Source: JBBRLG01 sp038231495 (GTDB lineage: Bacteria > Planctomycetota > Planctomycetia > Gemmatales > Gemmataceae). From it: a DNA stretch of 14,147 nt. The stretch spans positions 1-14,147 of the forward strand of contig JBBRLG010000126.1 in assembly GCA_038231495.1 (NCBI GenBank). The letters run 5' to 3'. Under the pieces are notes generated by a model, which worked only from the letters and a program-made list of their open reading frames with translations, was not told the origin of the DNA and ran no database searches. The position numbers were made by a program, and so were the translations under genes. Position 1 is the first letter of the stretch; every line of letters starts with the position of its first letter. Positions 1-7,956 of the stretch are shown here, in pieces.

Positions 1-3
1 CTT

Positions 4-91
4 TTTGGAGTGCGGCGCTTGGCCGCCGCTTTCTTTGCGGAGCCGGCGATACCGAACCAAAGAAAGCGGCGGAAAAGCGCCGCACTCCAAA
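4..91. repeat. 33-bp inverted repeat with 22-nt loop (dispersed-repeat type)
   Basis: Arms at 4-36 and 59-91 are reverse complements over 33 positions with two adjacent mismatches (GG against TT). The loop is 37-58. The outer part reads TTTGGAGTGCGGCGCTT and the inner part CCGCCGCTTTCTTT. Long GC-rich palindromes of this kind are common between genes in Gemmata-like genomes; that attribution is from memory and unchecked. No open frame here looks coding. Confidence 0.85.
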
Positions 92-255
92 TAGGCGTTA
101 GCCAATTTGTAACCGTTCACTCCCCCCCTTACGAAGGGGGGTAGGGGGGGTCAAGAACCGAAGTATTCCGTCCTGGCGTCCACTCCACCCCCCCTACCCC
201 CCCTTCGTAAGGGGGGGAGTGAAGCGCCGCACTCCAAATAGGCGTTAGCCAATTT
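75..255. repeat. 34-bp direct repeat bracketing a palindromic element
   Basis: Two identical 34-bp copies lie at 75-108 and 222-255. Each starts AAGCGCCGCACTCC and ends GTTAGCCAATTT. The first copy overlaps the right arm of the 4-91 inverted repeat. The second starts directly after the last base of the C/G-run palindrome (118-221). The arrangement looks like nested or duplicated dispersed repeats just upstream of the efflux operon. Confidence 0.9.
118..221. repeat. C/G-run palindromic element, 33/34-bp arms
   Basis: The left arm (118-150) is CACT, seven C, TTACGAA, six G, TA, seven G. The right arm (188-221) is its reverse complement apart from one extra base in a G run. The spacer is 151-187. 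Each arm contains its own smaller palindrome around TTACGAA or TTCGTAA. It looks like a mobile, REP-like or MITE-like palindromic family that inserts between genes. Transcripts from either strand would fold strongly, so it could also insulate the downstream operon; that role is inferred. Confidence 0.85.
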
Positions 256-289
256 ATTCACAAGCTCCGAGTCCAAGGGTTATGCGCTC

Positions 290-2551
290 ATGAACGCTAC
301 ACGATCCGGGACGGTCGTCGGTCCCCGTTTTCGCCAACTTGCGTTGGCGAGCCTCCTACTCCTCCTGAGCGTCGCCGCCACCTGGCTGTGGGCGCACGAA
401 GGCCACGCCCCGCTGCCGACCAAGGGGTCCCAGGTGGACCTTGCCAAGGGGGAAGTGATGCTGAGTCGGGAGGCGCGAGAGGCGCTCGACGTGCAGACGG
501 CGGAAGTTGCCACCGGGACCGTGGAGGAACGTCTGCTGGCCTACGCCACGGTCACGGCCCCCTGGCAACAGCACGCTTTCGCAAGCTCCCGCCTCGCGGG
601 CCGGATCGTGAAGTTGTACGTCCAGCCCGGCGATGCGGTCGCCGCCGGCCAGCCCTTGGCGGAGGTGGAGAGCGTCGAACTGGAGAGCTTACAACTGGAA
701 GTGCGAAACGCGCAGAACGACACCGAACTCTGGACGAAACTCTTAAAGGGTATGGAGGAAGCCTACCAGAAAGGCGGCATACCCGAACAAACGCTGCTCG
801 AGGCGCAGAACAAGAACCGCCAGAATAGCAACGCACTCGAAATCGCGCGCACGCGATGGTTGAGTGTCGGTCTAGCCGCCGCCGACCTCGACACCTTCCT
901 ACGCGAAAAAGAGGCCCGGCCCTTACGCTCCCTTCCCGTCCGCAGTCCCGTCCGGGGGACCGTCATTCACGCGGACCTCGCCGTGGGAAAGGTCGTGGAC
1001 CCGACCGAACATCTTTTTGAAATCAGCGACCTGTCCACGGTCTGGGTCCAGATGGGCGTCCTCGAACGGGATCTGCACCGGGTCGCAAGCGGCCAGCCCC
1101 TGGAGTTACGCCTGGCCGCCTACCCCGGCGAGGTGTTCCAGGGCACGGTCGATGTAACGGGATTCTACCTGAACCCCCAGACGCATCTGAACACCGTCTG
1201 GGCGACGTTACCCAACCCGCCGGGCCGGGAGCCGCGCTTGTTACCCGGCATGGCGGGCGAAGCGCAACTGCTGCTCCCAGGTCTCGCCACCGGGAAAACG
1301 ATACCCGCCGAGGCGTTGATTAGCGATGGGGCGGAATATTACGTCCTGGTCGAGCAGGCCGAGACCGCGGGCGGCTCCCAGTACCAGAAGCGAAACGTCG
1401 TGGTCGGCAGGCAAGGGAACGGTCGGGTCGAAGTCCGCTCCGACGCGTTGTTCCCGGGGGACCGGGTCGTCACCCGTGGCAGTCACGAACTGGCGGCGTA
1501 CTTCCTGCCGGGCGTTCTCCACCCGAGTCCAGAATTCAGTCGCAGCATAGGTCTCCGGGTCGAACTCGCGGGGCCGCACGTCGTCGAAGACGTGGCGCAA
1601 ATCGACGGTGCCGTAGACCTACCCTCCGACCGTCGCACCGTCGCCTCGTGCCCACTCGAAGGCACGCTGTTAAAGGTGCGTGTGGACCGCGGGCAGCGTG
1701 TCCGGGCGGGCGAAGTTTTGGCCGAGGTCGTCAGCCCGCCGTTTCAGAAGGCGCAGTTGGACTTGTTGCGGTCGCACCTCGACGGTCTCCTCCTCGAAGA
1801 CAACTTACGGCGCGTGCGTGCGGCCGGGGGCACTACCCCGCAGTGGCGACTCCTTGAGGCCGAAAGCATGGCCAACGCCAACCGGCAACTGCGCGACAGC
1901 CTGCGCCGGAGGCTCCAAATACTGGGCCTCACGCCCGAACAGCTGGACGCACTCGTGACCCAAAAGAAGTTGGTCGAGGCACTACCGGTGCGCTCTCCCA
2001 TCGACGGCGTGGTCGTAAAGTTCGACCGGGTGCTCGGCCAGACCGTCAAGGCCGAGGAGCCGTTCCTCGAAATCCACGACCTGACCAAACCGTTGATTCA
2101 AGGGTTCGTCGCGGAGCGTGACTTGAGCCGAGTCCGCATCGGTCAGAAAGTTCGCGTCCGACTGACCGCCGACCCGGACTTCCTCGGCGAAGGCACGGTG
2201 GTGCGGAGCGCGCGCGTGTTCAAACCGGAAACACGCACCCTCTCCGTCTGGGTCGAGCTGGACCAGAAACCGGTCCGGCCGCTGCTTTACAACCAGGCGG
2301 CTCACCTCACTCTGACCCTCGACCGGCCTGCGCCGACGCCGCTTGCCGTGCCGCTAACCGCGGTCGTGTACGAAGGCGTGCGTCCGTTTGTCTTCCTCCA
2401 GGAAGCGGACGGGACTTTTCGGCGGCAACCGGTGGAGACCGGACGTGCGGACGACCGCCGCGTCGAAATCACCCGTGGATTACGGCCCGGCGACCGGGCG
2501 GCCGTCGGGGGGGTGACCGACTTGCAAACGGCCTACGCCGTTATCCGCTAA
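290..2551 (+). CDS. RND efflux periplasmic adaptor, tandem fusion of two adaptor modules
   Basis: This is a membrane-fusion (HlyD/CusB-type) adaptor that would link an inner-membrane RND pump to an outer-membrane channel. It has 753 aa, about twice the usual 350-450. A signal or anchor segment covers residues ~14-35 and is followed by HEGHA. Module 1 has a lipoyl half-motif (~98-127), an α-hairpin (~128-205), a second lipoyl half (VRSPVRGTVI, 217-226), a β-barrel (~245-320) and a membrane-proximal domain (~330-410). Module 2 repeats the same order about 350 residues later: lipoyl half from ~454, hairpin ~485-560, VRSPIDGVVV at 567, barrel ~600-665 and a C-terminal domain to the end. Both modules look complete. 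The pump gene follows 13 nt after the stop, so the two are probably one operon. The ATG at 290 is chosen because it precedes the signal segment; its ribosome site is weak. The adaptor role is near certain. The fused architecture is read directly from the repeated motifs. Confidence 0.93.
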   Translation: MNATRSGTVVGPRFRQLALASLLLLLSVAATWLWAHEGHAPLPTKGSQVDLAKGEVMLSREAREALDVQTAEVATGTVEERLLAYATVTAPWQQHAFASSRLAGRIVKLYVQPGDAVAAGQPLAEVESVELESLQLEVRNAQNDTELWTKLLKGMEEAYQKGGIPEQTLLEAQNKNRQNSNALEIARTRWLSVGLAAADLDTFLREKEARPLRSLPVRSPVRGTVIHADLAVGKVVDPTEHLFEISDLSTVWVQMGVLERDLHRVASGQPLELRLAAYPGEVFQGTVDVTGFYLNPQTHLNTVWATLPNPPGREPRLLPGMAGEAQLLLPGLATGKTIPAEALISDGAEYYVLVEQAETAGGSQYQKRNVVVGRQGNGRVEVRSDALFPGDRVVTRGSHELAAYFLPGVLHPSPEFSRSIGLRVELAGPHVVEDVAQIDGAVDLPSDRRTVASCPLEGTLLKVRVDRGQRVRAGEVLAEVVSPPFQKAQLDLLRSHLDGLLLEDNLRRVRAAGGTTPQWRLLEAESMANANRQLRDSLRRRLQILGLTPEQLDALVTQKKLVEALPVRSPIDGVVVKFDRVLGQTVKAEEPFLEIHDLTKPLIQGFVAERDLSRVRIGQKVRVRLTADPDFLGEGTVVRSARVFKPETRTLSVWVELDQKPVRPLLYNQAAHLTLTLDRPAPTPLAVPLTAVVYEGVRPFVFLQEADGTFRRQPVETGRADDRRVEITRGLRPGDRAAVGGVTDLQTAYAVIR

Positions 2552-2564
2552 GGACGGACGACCC

Positions 2565-5500
2565 ATGCTTACCCACGTCCTCGCTTTTTCGCTCAAGAAC
2601 CGGGCGCTCGTCCTCCTGGCGGCCGTGGTGGTTGCCGTCTACGGTTGCTACCGCCTGGCCCACACCCCCGTTGACGTGTTCCCCGACCTGAATCGGCCGA
2701 CCGTCGTCATCCTGACCGAAGCTCCCGGATTGGCGCCGGAAGAAGTCGAAGTCCTCGTGACCCAACCCGTCGAAGCGCTTCTCAACGGGGCCACGGGCGT
2801 CCAGCGCGTCCGCTCGTCTTCGGGCATCGGCCTGTCCATCGTCTGGGTCGAATTCGACTGGGGGACCGACGTCTACCGGGACCGCCAGGTCGTCGCCGAA
2901 AAAATCCAGTTGGCGCGAGAGCGGTTGCCCGAGGGGACGAACCCCGTCATGGCCCCCGTCTCTTCGATCATGGGCGAGATCATGCTGCTGGGGGTGCGCT
3001 CCGACGCCGAGTTGAAGACGCCTGAGGAGCGCTTGCAAAAGGCGATGGAGCTGCGGACGTTGGCCGAGTTCACGTTGCGCAACCGCTTGTTGGCCGTCGA
3101 GGGCGTGTCGCAGGTCACGGTGATGGGCGGCGTCCTCAAGCAGTACCAAATCGTCACGTCGCCGGAGCGGTTGGCCGCGCAGAACGTCACCTTACAACAA
3201 CTCACCGAGGCTGCCGAAAAGGCAAACGTCATCGCCGGCGGCGGGGTCATGGTACGGACCCCCAAGGAATCGCTCATCCGCATCAACGGCCAGAGCTTGA
3301 CCCTGGCCGAGATCGCGGACACTCCCGTGGTCTGGCGCGAACCGCGGGCTGTGCTCGTCAAGGACGTGGCCGAGGTGCGGTTCGGCGGCCCCGTCCAGCG
3401 GGGCGACGGCAGCGTGCGAACCCGCGCGGGCGACAAAACCACCGGAGGACCGGCGGTGATCCTGACGATTCAAAAACAGCCGAACGCCAACACCTTGGAC
3501 CTGACGCCCCAGATCGACCGGGTTCTCGACCAACTCCAGCTAGACTTGCCCGCGGACGTGAAAATCGAACGCCACCTTTTCCGCCAGGCCGATTTCATCG
3601 AAGCCGCCATCGACAACGTGACCGAAGCCATCCGGGACGGGACCGTTTGGGTGTTCCTCATCCTGTTCCTGTTCCTGTGGAACTTCCGCACCAGCCTGAT
3701 CACGCTGACGGCCATTCCGCTGTCCATTCTCACGACCGTCATCGCGTTCAACTGGCTGGGCGTCACGATCAACACCATGACGCTGGGCGGCATCGCCGTT
3801 GCCGTGGGCGAACTGGTGGACGACGCCATCGTGGATGTCGAAAACATCTACCGCCGCCTCAAGGAAAACCGCCGGAAGCCGAACCCCGACCCGCCGCTCC
3901 GGGTGATCTTCCGGGCGTCCAACGAGGTGCGCAGCTCCATCGTCTACGCCACGCTCATCGTCTGCGTGGTGGTGCTGCCCTTGTTCGCCATGGCCGGCCT
4001 GGAAGGACGGCTGTTTGCCCCGTTGGGCCTCGCGTATCTCGTCTCGCTGTTGGCGTCCCTCGTCGTATCGCTCACCGTGACGCCGGCCCTCGCCTCGTTC
4101 TTGCTGCCGAAGGCGCGCTTCCTGGAGCAACGACGCGACCCGCTCTTCCTGCGGTGGGCCAAGTGGCTTGACGAGCGGTTGTTGCGCTGGACGTTCCGTC
4201 ATCCCCGGCCTATTCTCGCCGCCGTGGTCGCGCTGGGGGCGCTGTCCTTGTTGGCGATCTTCGGGATGGGTTCGGAGTTCCTACCTCCTTTCAACGAGGG
4301 CACCCTGACGGTGAACGTCCAGACCGAGCCGGGTACTAGCCTGGAAGAAAGCGACCGCGTGGCCGGCAGGGTAGAGGCTCTGATCCTGGGCGTTCCGGAA
4401 GTCACCTCCGTCTCCCGCCGGACCGGGCGGGCCGAGATGGACGAACACGCCGAGGGCGTCAACTCCTCGGAACTGGACGTCCGCCTGGTGCCGCACGAAC
4501 GGCCCCTGGCCGGGTGGTGGGCAGCCGTCTTTCGCGGCGTGCCGGGATTCCGCGGTTGGGGGACCGAAAGGTCGGGTCGGCCTCCGGAACAAGTCTTGGC
4601 CAAGCTACGCGACCACATTGCGAGCGTGCCTAATGTGAAGGTCAACGTCGGCCAACCCATCTCGCACCGGCTCGACCACGTCCTGTCGGGCGTGCGCGCC
4701 CAGGTCGCTGTAAAAGTGTTTGGCCCCGACTTGCGGGAACTCCGAACCGTTGCCCAGGACGTGCAGAGCCACATGAGTAAAGTGTCTGGGGTGGCGGACC
4801 TGCAAATAGAACCTCAGGTCGAAATTTCCCAAATCCGGCTCAAGGTGAAGCGCAAGGAAGCGGCCGCGTACGGCCTGGCGCCCGGCGACGTGGCCCGCCT
4901 CCTGGAAACCGCTTACAAGGGTCGGCGGGTGTCGATCGTCCTCGACGAGAACCGGTACTTCGACTTGGTCGTGTGGTACGACGAGAAGGCCCGCAGCAGC
5001 CCCGCCGAGATCAACAAGACGATCCTCGACACCCCGTCGGGCCGAAAGGTGGCGTTGGGCCAGGTGGCCGACGTGCTGGACGCCACCGGGCCGAACACGT
5101 TAAACCGCGAACACGTCGAACGCCGGATCGTCGTCTCCTGTAACGTGCAGGGCCGGGATTTGGGCGGCGTCGTGGCGGAAATCCGGCAGGAGTTGAAGCC
5201 CGTCGAAGAAAGGCTCGCCGGCCTTCCGGGCGGCTACCGCATCGAATACGGGGGCCAGTTCGAGGCCCAACAACAAGCCGGGTTCCGCCTCACGGTCCTG
5301 GGACTGGTGGCCGTCGTGGGTGTGTTCCTGCTGCTTTGGAAGTGTCTGGGTTCGTGGATCGCGGCCCTCCAGGTGCTGCTGGTCAACATCCCCCTCGCTG
5401 CCATTGGCTCCGTCGTTGCGCTCCTCCTCATCAACCACCCGACACCGGCTGCCTTGCAGGCGGCGTCGTGGTGGCAATGGCCGAAGGTGTGGGTGCAGGC

Positions 5501-5930
5501 CACGACCCTGTCCCTGGCACACTGGGTCGGGTTCATTACGCTCATCGGCATCGTCAGTCGGAACGGGATTATGATGATCTCGCACTACGTCCACCTGATG
5601 AAGTACGAAGGGGAAACGTTTGGCGAGCACATGATCGTCCGGGGCAGCCTGGAGCGGTTAGCCCCGGTGCTGATGACCGCGTGCGTTGCCGGCATGGGAC
5701 TAATCCCGCTCGCCCTGGGCGCCGGGCAGACGGGCAAGGAGATTTTGCACCCCCTGGCCGTCGTGGTGATTGGCGGCTTGTTGGTGTCCACCCTGATGGA
5801 CCAACTCGTCACGCCGGCGGTGTTTTTCCTGTTCGGTCGCAACGTCTACCAACCAAAAACAGGTTTCGCAAAAGTCGAGGCCGAGCAAGAATGGAAGGAC
5901 ACCTGGACTACGGAAGTGTCGGCGAGATGA
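2565..5930 (+). CDS. Heavy-metal/RND efflux pump inner-membrane subunit (CusA/CzcA-like)
   Basis: This is a proton-driven RND transporter of 1,121 aa, working as a trimer in the inner membrane. Its layout is typical: TM1 (~12-30), a first periplasmic porter/docking loop, TM2-6 (~355-515), TM7 (~548-568), a second periplasmic loop and TM8-12 (~905-1095). The N-terminus (SLKNRALVLLAAV, then DVFPDLNRPTV) is characteristic of the heavy-metal branch. TM4 reads AVGELVDDAIVDVEN (413-427). It keeps Asp419 and Glu426, but Ala413 stands where CzcA has the first Asp of its DFG motif, and Asp419/Asp420 resemble the AcrB pair. Arg999 (SRNG) sits where AcrB has its relay Lys. The Met positions that bind Cu/Ag in CusA are not evident: HRLDHVLSGV aligns with the region holding one of them. 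There is an insertion of roughly 25 residues rich in Trp and Pro at ~954-985. The substrate therefore cannot be assigned. It is translated right after the fused adaptor. Confidence 0.92.
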   Translation: MLTHVLAFSLKNRALVLLAAVVVAVYGCYRLAHTPVDVFPDLNRPTVVILTEAPGLAPEEVEVLVTQPVEALLNGATGVQRVRSSSGIGLSIVWVEFDWGTDVYRDRQVVAEKIQLARERLPEGTNPVMAPVSSIMGEIMLLGVRSDAELKTPEERLQKAMELRTLAEFTLRNRLLAVEGVSQVTVMGGVLKQYQIVTSPERLAAQNVTLQQLTEAAEKANVIAGGGVMVRTPKESLIRINGQSLTLAEIADTPVVWREPRAVLVKDVAEVRFGGPVQRGDGSVRTRAGDKTTGGPAVILTIQKQPNANTLDLTPQIDRVLDQLQLDLPADVKIERHLFRQADFIEAAIDNVTEAIRDGTVWVFLILFLFLWNFRTSLITLTAIPLSILTTVIAFNWLGVTINTMTLGGIAVAVGELVDDAIVDVENIYRRLKENRRKPNPDPPLRVIFRASNEVRSSIVYATLIVCVVVLPLFAMAGLEGRLFAPLGLAYLVSLLASLVVSLTVTPALASFLLPKARFLEQRRDPLFLRWAKWLDERLLRWTFRHPRPILAAVVALGALSLLAIFGMGSEFLPPFNEGTLTVNVQTEPGTSLEESDRVAGRVEALILGVPEVTSVSRRTGRAEMDEHAEGVNSSELDVRLVPHERPLAGWWAAVFRGVPGFRGWGTERSGRPPEQVLAKLRDHIASVPNVKVNVGQPISHRLDHVLSGVRAQVAVKVFGPDLRELRTVAQDVQSHMSKVSGVADLQIEPQVEISQIRLKVKRKEAAAYGLAPGDVARLLETAYKGRRVSIVLDENRYFDLVVWYDEKARSSPAEINKTILDTPSGRKVALGQVADVLDATGPNTLNREHVERRIVVSCNVQGRDLGGVVAEIRQELKPVEERLAGLPGGYRIEYGGQFEAQQQAGFRLTVLGLVAVVGVFLLLWKCLGSWIAALQVLLVNIPLAAIGSVVALLLINHPTPAALQAASWWQWPKVWVQATTLSLAHWVGFITLIGIVSRNGIMMISHYVHLMKYEGETFGEHMIVRGSLERLAPVLMTACVAGMGLIPLALGAGQTGKEILHPLAVVVIGGLLVSTLMDQLVTPAVFFLFGRNVYQPKTGFAKVEAEQEWKDTWTTEVSAR

Positions 5931-5941
5931 GCGTTCTTGAG

Positions 5942-5960
5942 CACGCCCCGACGCTCGCCA
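5942..5960. repeat. 19-bp half-copy of the 10240-10317 palindrome
   Basis: CACGCCCCGACGCTCGCCA here is identical to 10300-10318, part of the right arm of the long palindrome between the glycosyltransferase and oxidoreductase genes. Here it lies just after the pump stop codon and 21 bp from the 3' end of the tRNA. The matching left arm is missing; only a bulged short pairing with GGCGAG at the end of the pump gene is possible. It looks like a decayed or half copy of a dispersed gene-end repeat. Confidence 0.75.
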
Positions 5961-5981
5961 TGCTGTTAGAAGTGTTTCCAG

Positions 5982-6054
5982 TGACCCCGACGGGATTCGA
6001 ACCCGTGTCGCGGCCGTGAAAGGGCCGTGTCCTGGGCCTCTAGACGACGGGGCC
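5982..6054 (-). tRNA. tRNA-Glu, anticodon TTC
   Basis: This 73-nt minus-strand gene folds as a full cloverleaf. Acceptor strands GGCCCCG and CGGGGTC pair over seven positions with one G-U, and the discriminator is A. The anticodon stem CGGCC/GGCCG holds the loop CTTTCAC, giving anticodon TTC (Glu). The T arm is ACGGG-TTCGAAT-CCCGT. The 3' CCA is not encoded; the next bases are CTG. It converges on the pump gene and has its own promoter at 6083-6111. Confidence 0.97.
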
Positions 6055-6082
6055 ACGCTGCCGCCGGTGCGACAACATCAGC

Positions 6083-6111
6083 ATGATAGAGGGCGCGTCC
6101 GCGGGCGTCAA
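6083..6111 (-). promoter_or_regulatory. Sigma-70-type promoter of tRNA-Glu
   Basis: On the minus strand, TTGACG (6106-6111) is followed by a 17-nt spacer and TATCAT (6083-6088). This is close to consensus with ideal spacing. Transcription would start near 6076, about 20 nt before the mature tRNA 5' end at 6054. It lies between the palindrome after dnaA and the tRNA, so the tRNA is likely transcribed on its own. Confidence 0.75.
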
Positions 6112-6126
6112 GTTGGCTGCGCCTCC

Positions 6127-6176
6127 TCCGCCGCTTGCGGCTGAGCGCGCCCAAGCGCTCAGCCGCAAGCGGCGGA
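6127..6176 (-). terminator. 22-bp perfect palindrome after dnaA (likely terminator)
   Basis: Arms 6127-6148 and 6155-6176 are perfect reverse complements (22 bp) around a 6-nt loop. The stem starts one base past the dnaA stop (TAA at 6180-6178). No T tract follows on either strand, so it is not a classical intrinsic terminator. It may act as a strong RNA hairpin or roadblock and a 3'-end stabiliser, or it may be a dispersed REP-like repeat in a gene-end position. It separates dnaA from the tRNA promoter. Confidence 0.65.
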
Positions 6177-6177
6177 C

Positions 6178-7650
6178 TTAGCGTGACAACTCCCGCTCCG
6201 CGCGTTCGACGATTTCTTTCACGCGCAGCCGTCGTTCGCCCAGCGCCAACTCCGCGTCCTGCTGCAACCATTGCCGGACCTTCTTCTCCGCCGCCACCGC
6301 CGTGCTGTGGTTACGGCCGCCGAAGTGGCCGCCGATGTCGCTGTAGGATGCGCCGGTGTGCTTGCGCGCCAAATACATCGCCACCATGCGCGGGTGGCTC
6401 ACCGCCCACGCGCGGCCCTTCGATTGCAGCGCCCCCGTCTCCAGCCGCAACACCGAGCAAACCGCACCATCCACGTCGGGCAGCTTGACCACCCGGATCG
6501 CGTGTCGCAACAGGTCGGCCAACGCTTCGCGCACCAGCAGCACGTCCACCTTGCGACCCGTCACCTTGCCGTAATGGCGGACGCTGTGGATCGCGCCTTC
6601 CAATTCGCGGACGTTGCCGCGGAGCTGCGACGCGATGAACCGTAGCACTTCGTCGTCGAACGGGGCGTCCTTCGCCTGGCCGGCCTTGGCCCGCAGGATG
6701 CTCAGCCGCGTCTCGGCGTCCGGCGGCGTCAGGCCCCAGACCGCGCCGCCCAGCAACCGGTCCGTCAGCTCCGGGGCGAAGTCGTCGGCCAGGCGCGGGT
6801 GGCAATCGACGGCCAATACCATTTGCCGGCCGTCCGCCTGGAGCGCGTCGAAGGTGTGCAGGAACTCCTCCTGGGTCGCCCGTTTGCCGGCGAGGAAGTG
6901 CAGGTCGTCCACTAGCAGCGCATCGCACTCGCGGAACTGCTTGCGGAATAGGCCCAGCTTGTTCTGGCGCATCGCCTGGACGAAGCGGTTGGTGAAGTCC
7001 TCGCTGGTGACGTAGCAGACGCGGAAGTCGGTCCGCGCCCGCCGCAACCCGGCGTAGATGCCTTCGAGCAGGTGCGTCTTGCCGGTGCCGACCGGGCCGT
7101 GTAGCACGAGCGGGTTGACCGCCTCGCCCGGCTCCTCGACGACGCTCAGGGCCGAGGCGTGGGCCACGCGGTTGCACGGCCCGACCACGAAATCGGCCAG
7201 GCGGTGCCAACGGCGGCTGCGCTTCGCTTTTGGTTGAGGAAGGTTGTCAAAGAGCGTCGGTTCGAGTTCGGGCGACGGGCGTTTCTTCGCCTTCGCGGCT
7301 TCGGGCTTCGCCTTGGCAGCCGGCGCGGGCTTGGCGGCGCGGGGCTGCACCGGCGGCAGCTGGGTGGAGGCCTGTTCGCTGCGCGCGGCCTGGAACAATT
7401 CGCCGTCGATGTGGTAGCGAACTTCCGTGACCTCGCCGAAGACCTCGCAGCCGGCCGACGCCAGGGGCGCGTGGAAGGTCTTCTGCAGCCACTCCTCGAA
7501 ATGGCGGTTGGGCACGCCGACGGTAAGTACGCCGTCGTCCCAGGCGAATTTCGTTCGCCCGTCGAACCAAAGCTTGTAGCGCGGCAAGCCGATGCGTTCG
7601 GCAAGGGCTTGCTCGAGCGCGGCGACGCCTTCGCGACGACTGGTAATCAA
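6178..7650 (-). CDS. dnaA: Chromosomal replication initiator protein DnaA
   Basis: DnaA is the AAA+ ATPase that binds and opens the replication origin. At 490 aa it has normal length. Domain I is ~8-80 (KLWFDGRTKF, NRHFEEWLQKTF). A basic, Ala/Pro-rich linker is ~90-145. The AAA+ core has Walker A GPVGTGKT (185-192), Walker B ALLVDD (244-249) followed by LHFLAGKRATQEEF, a candidate Arg finger in TDRLLGG (297-302), and sensor II GNVRELEG (345-352). The domain IV DNA-binding signature runs through YSDIGGHFGGRNHSTAV (436-452). The start is TTG at 7650, supported by GGAGGG 7 nt upstream; no better ATG or GTG fits the domain start. The usual dnaN partner is absent. Its neighbours are tRNA-Glu downstream and a GNAT gene upstream. 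No canonical DnaA boxes were seen nearby, so this need not be the origin locus. It could be a second paralogue. Confidence 0.95.
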   Translation of the reverse strand: MITSRREGVAALEQALAERIGLPRYKLWFDGRTKFAWDDGVLTVGVPNRHFEEWLQKTFHAPLASAGCEVFGEVTEVRYHIDGELFQAARSEQASTQLPPVQPRAAKPAPAAKAKPEAAKAKKRPSPELEPTLFDNLPQPKAKRSRRWHRLADFVVGPCNRVAHASALSVVEEPGEAVNPLVLHGPVGTGKTHLLEGIYAGLRRARTDFRVCYVTSEDFTNRFVQAMRQNKLGLFRKQFRECDALLVDDLHFLAGKRATQEEFLHTFDALQADGRQMVLAVDCHPRLADDFAPELTDRLLGGAVWGLTPPDAETRLSILRAKAGQAKDAPFDDEVLRFIASQLRGNVRELEGAIHSVRHYGKVTGRKVDVLLVREALADLLRHAIRVVKLPDVDGAVCSVLRLETGALQSKGRAWAVSHPRMVAMYLARKHTGASYSDIGGHFGGRNHSTAVAAEKKVRQWLQQDAELALGERRLRVKEIVERAERELSR

Positions 7651-7956
7651 AGGGGTTCCCTCCGGCGCGCGGGTGGTCCCGCCGGATCAGGGGTGATCCG
7701 GTCGCACAAGAGAGAGATGCCGTCGGACAGGAGGGAAGCCTGTGGTGAGACGGTGGCACTCGGAGACGCTGTATCTTACCCGACGCCGACAGCCGACGCC
7801 AGCAAACGCAAGGTCAACCGCGCCGTGAAAAGCACCGGGGCGGACCCAACGACCCGACGCCGCCGCAGGTTAGGCGTTATCGGCATGATCGATAAAGGGA
7901 GTGCGATGTCGTCGAGAGCCTGCGGTTCTGTTCCAGCTGCGCCCCTTGGATTGCGG
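7651..7956. other. Upstream region of dnaA, 306 bp with small palindromes
   Basis: No gene is seen here. The minus-strand Shine-Dalgarno GGAGGG (7658-7663) fixes the TTG start of dnaA. An 8-bp perfect inverted repeat (CCGGATCA, loop GGGG, TGATCCGG; 7682-7701) lies in the presumed dnaA leader and could be an operator or leader hairpin. A second inverted repeat, TTATCG/CGATAA, is at 7877-7882 and 7890-7895. A TAAGAT hexamer at about 7770-7775 on the minus strand could be a -10 box, but no convincing -35 accompanies it. No TTATCCACA-like DnaA box was found by eye. Confidence 0.5.

Noticed and set aside
1..255. CRISPR array
   Set aside because: Only two direct-repeat copies, 147 bp apart, with a palindromic element between them. 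There is no spacer-repeat rhythm and no cas gene.
7651..7956. Replication origin next to dnaA
   Set aside because: No TTATCCACA-like boxes, no AT-rich unwinding region and no dnaN. The two small palindromes are not enough.
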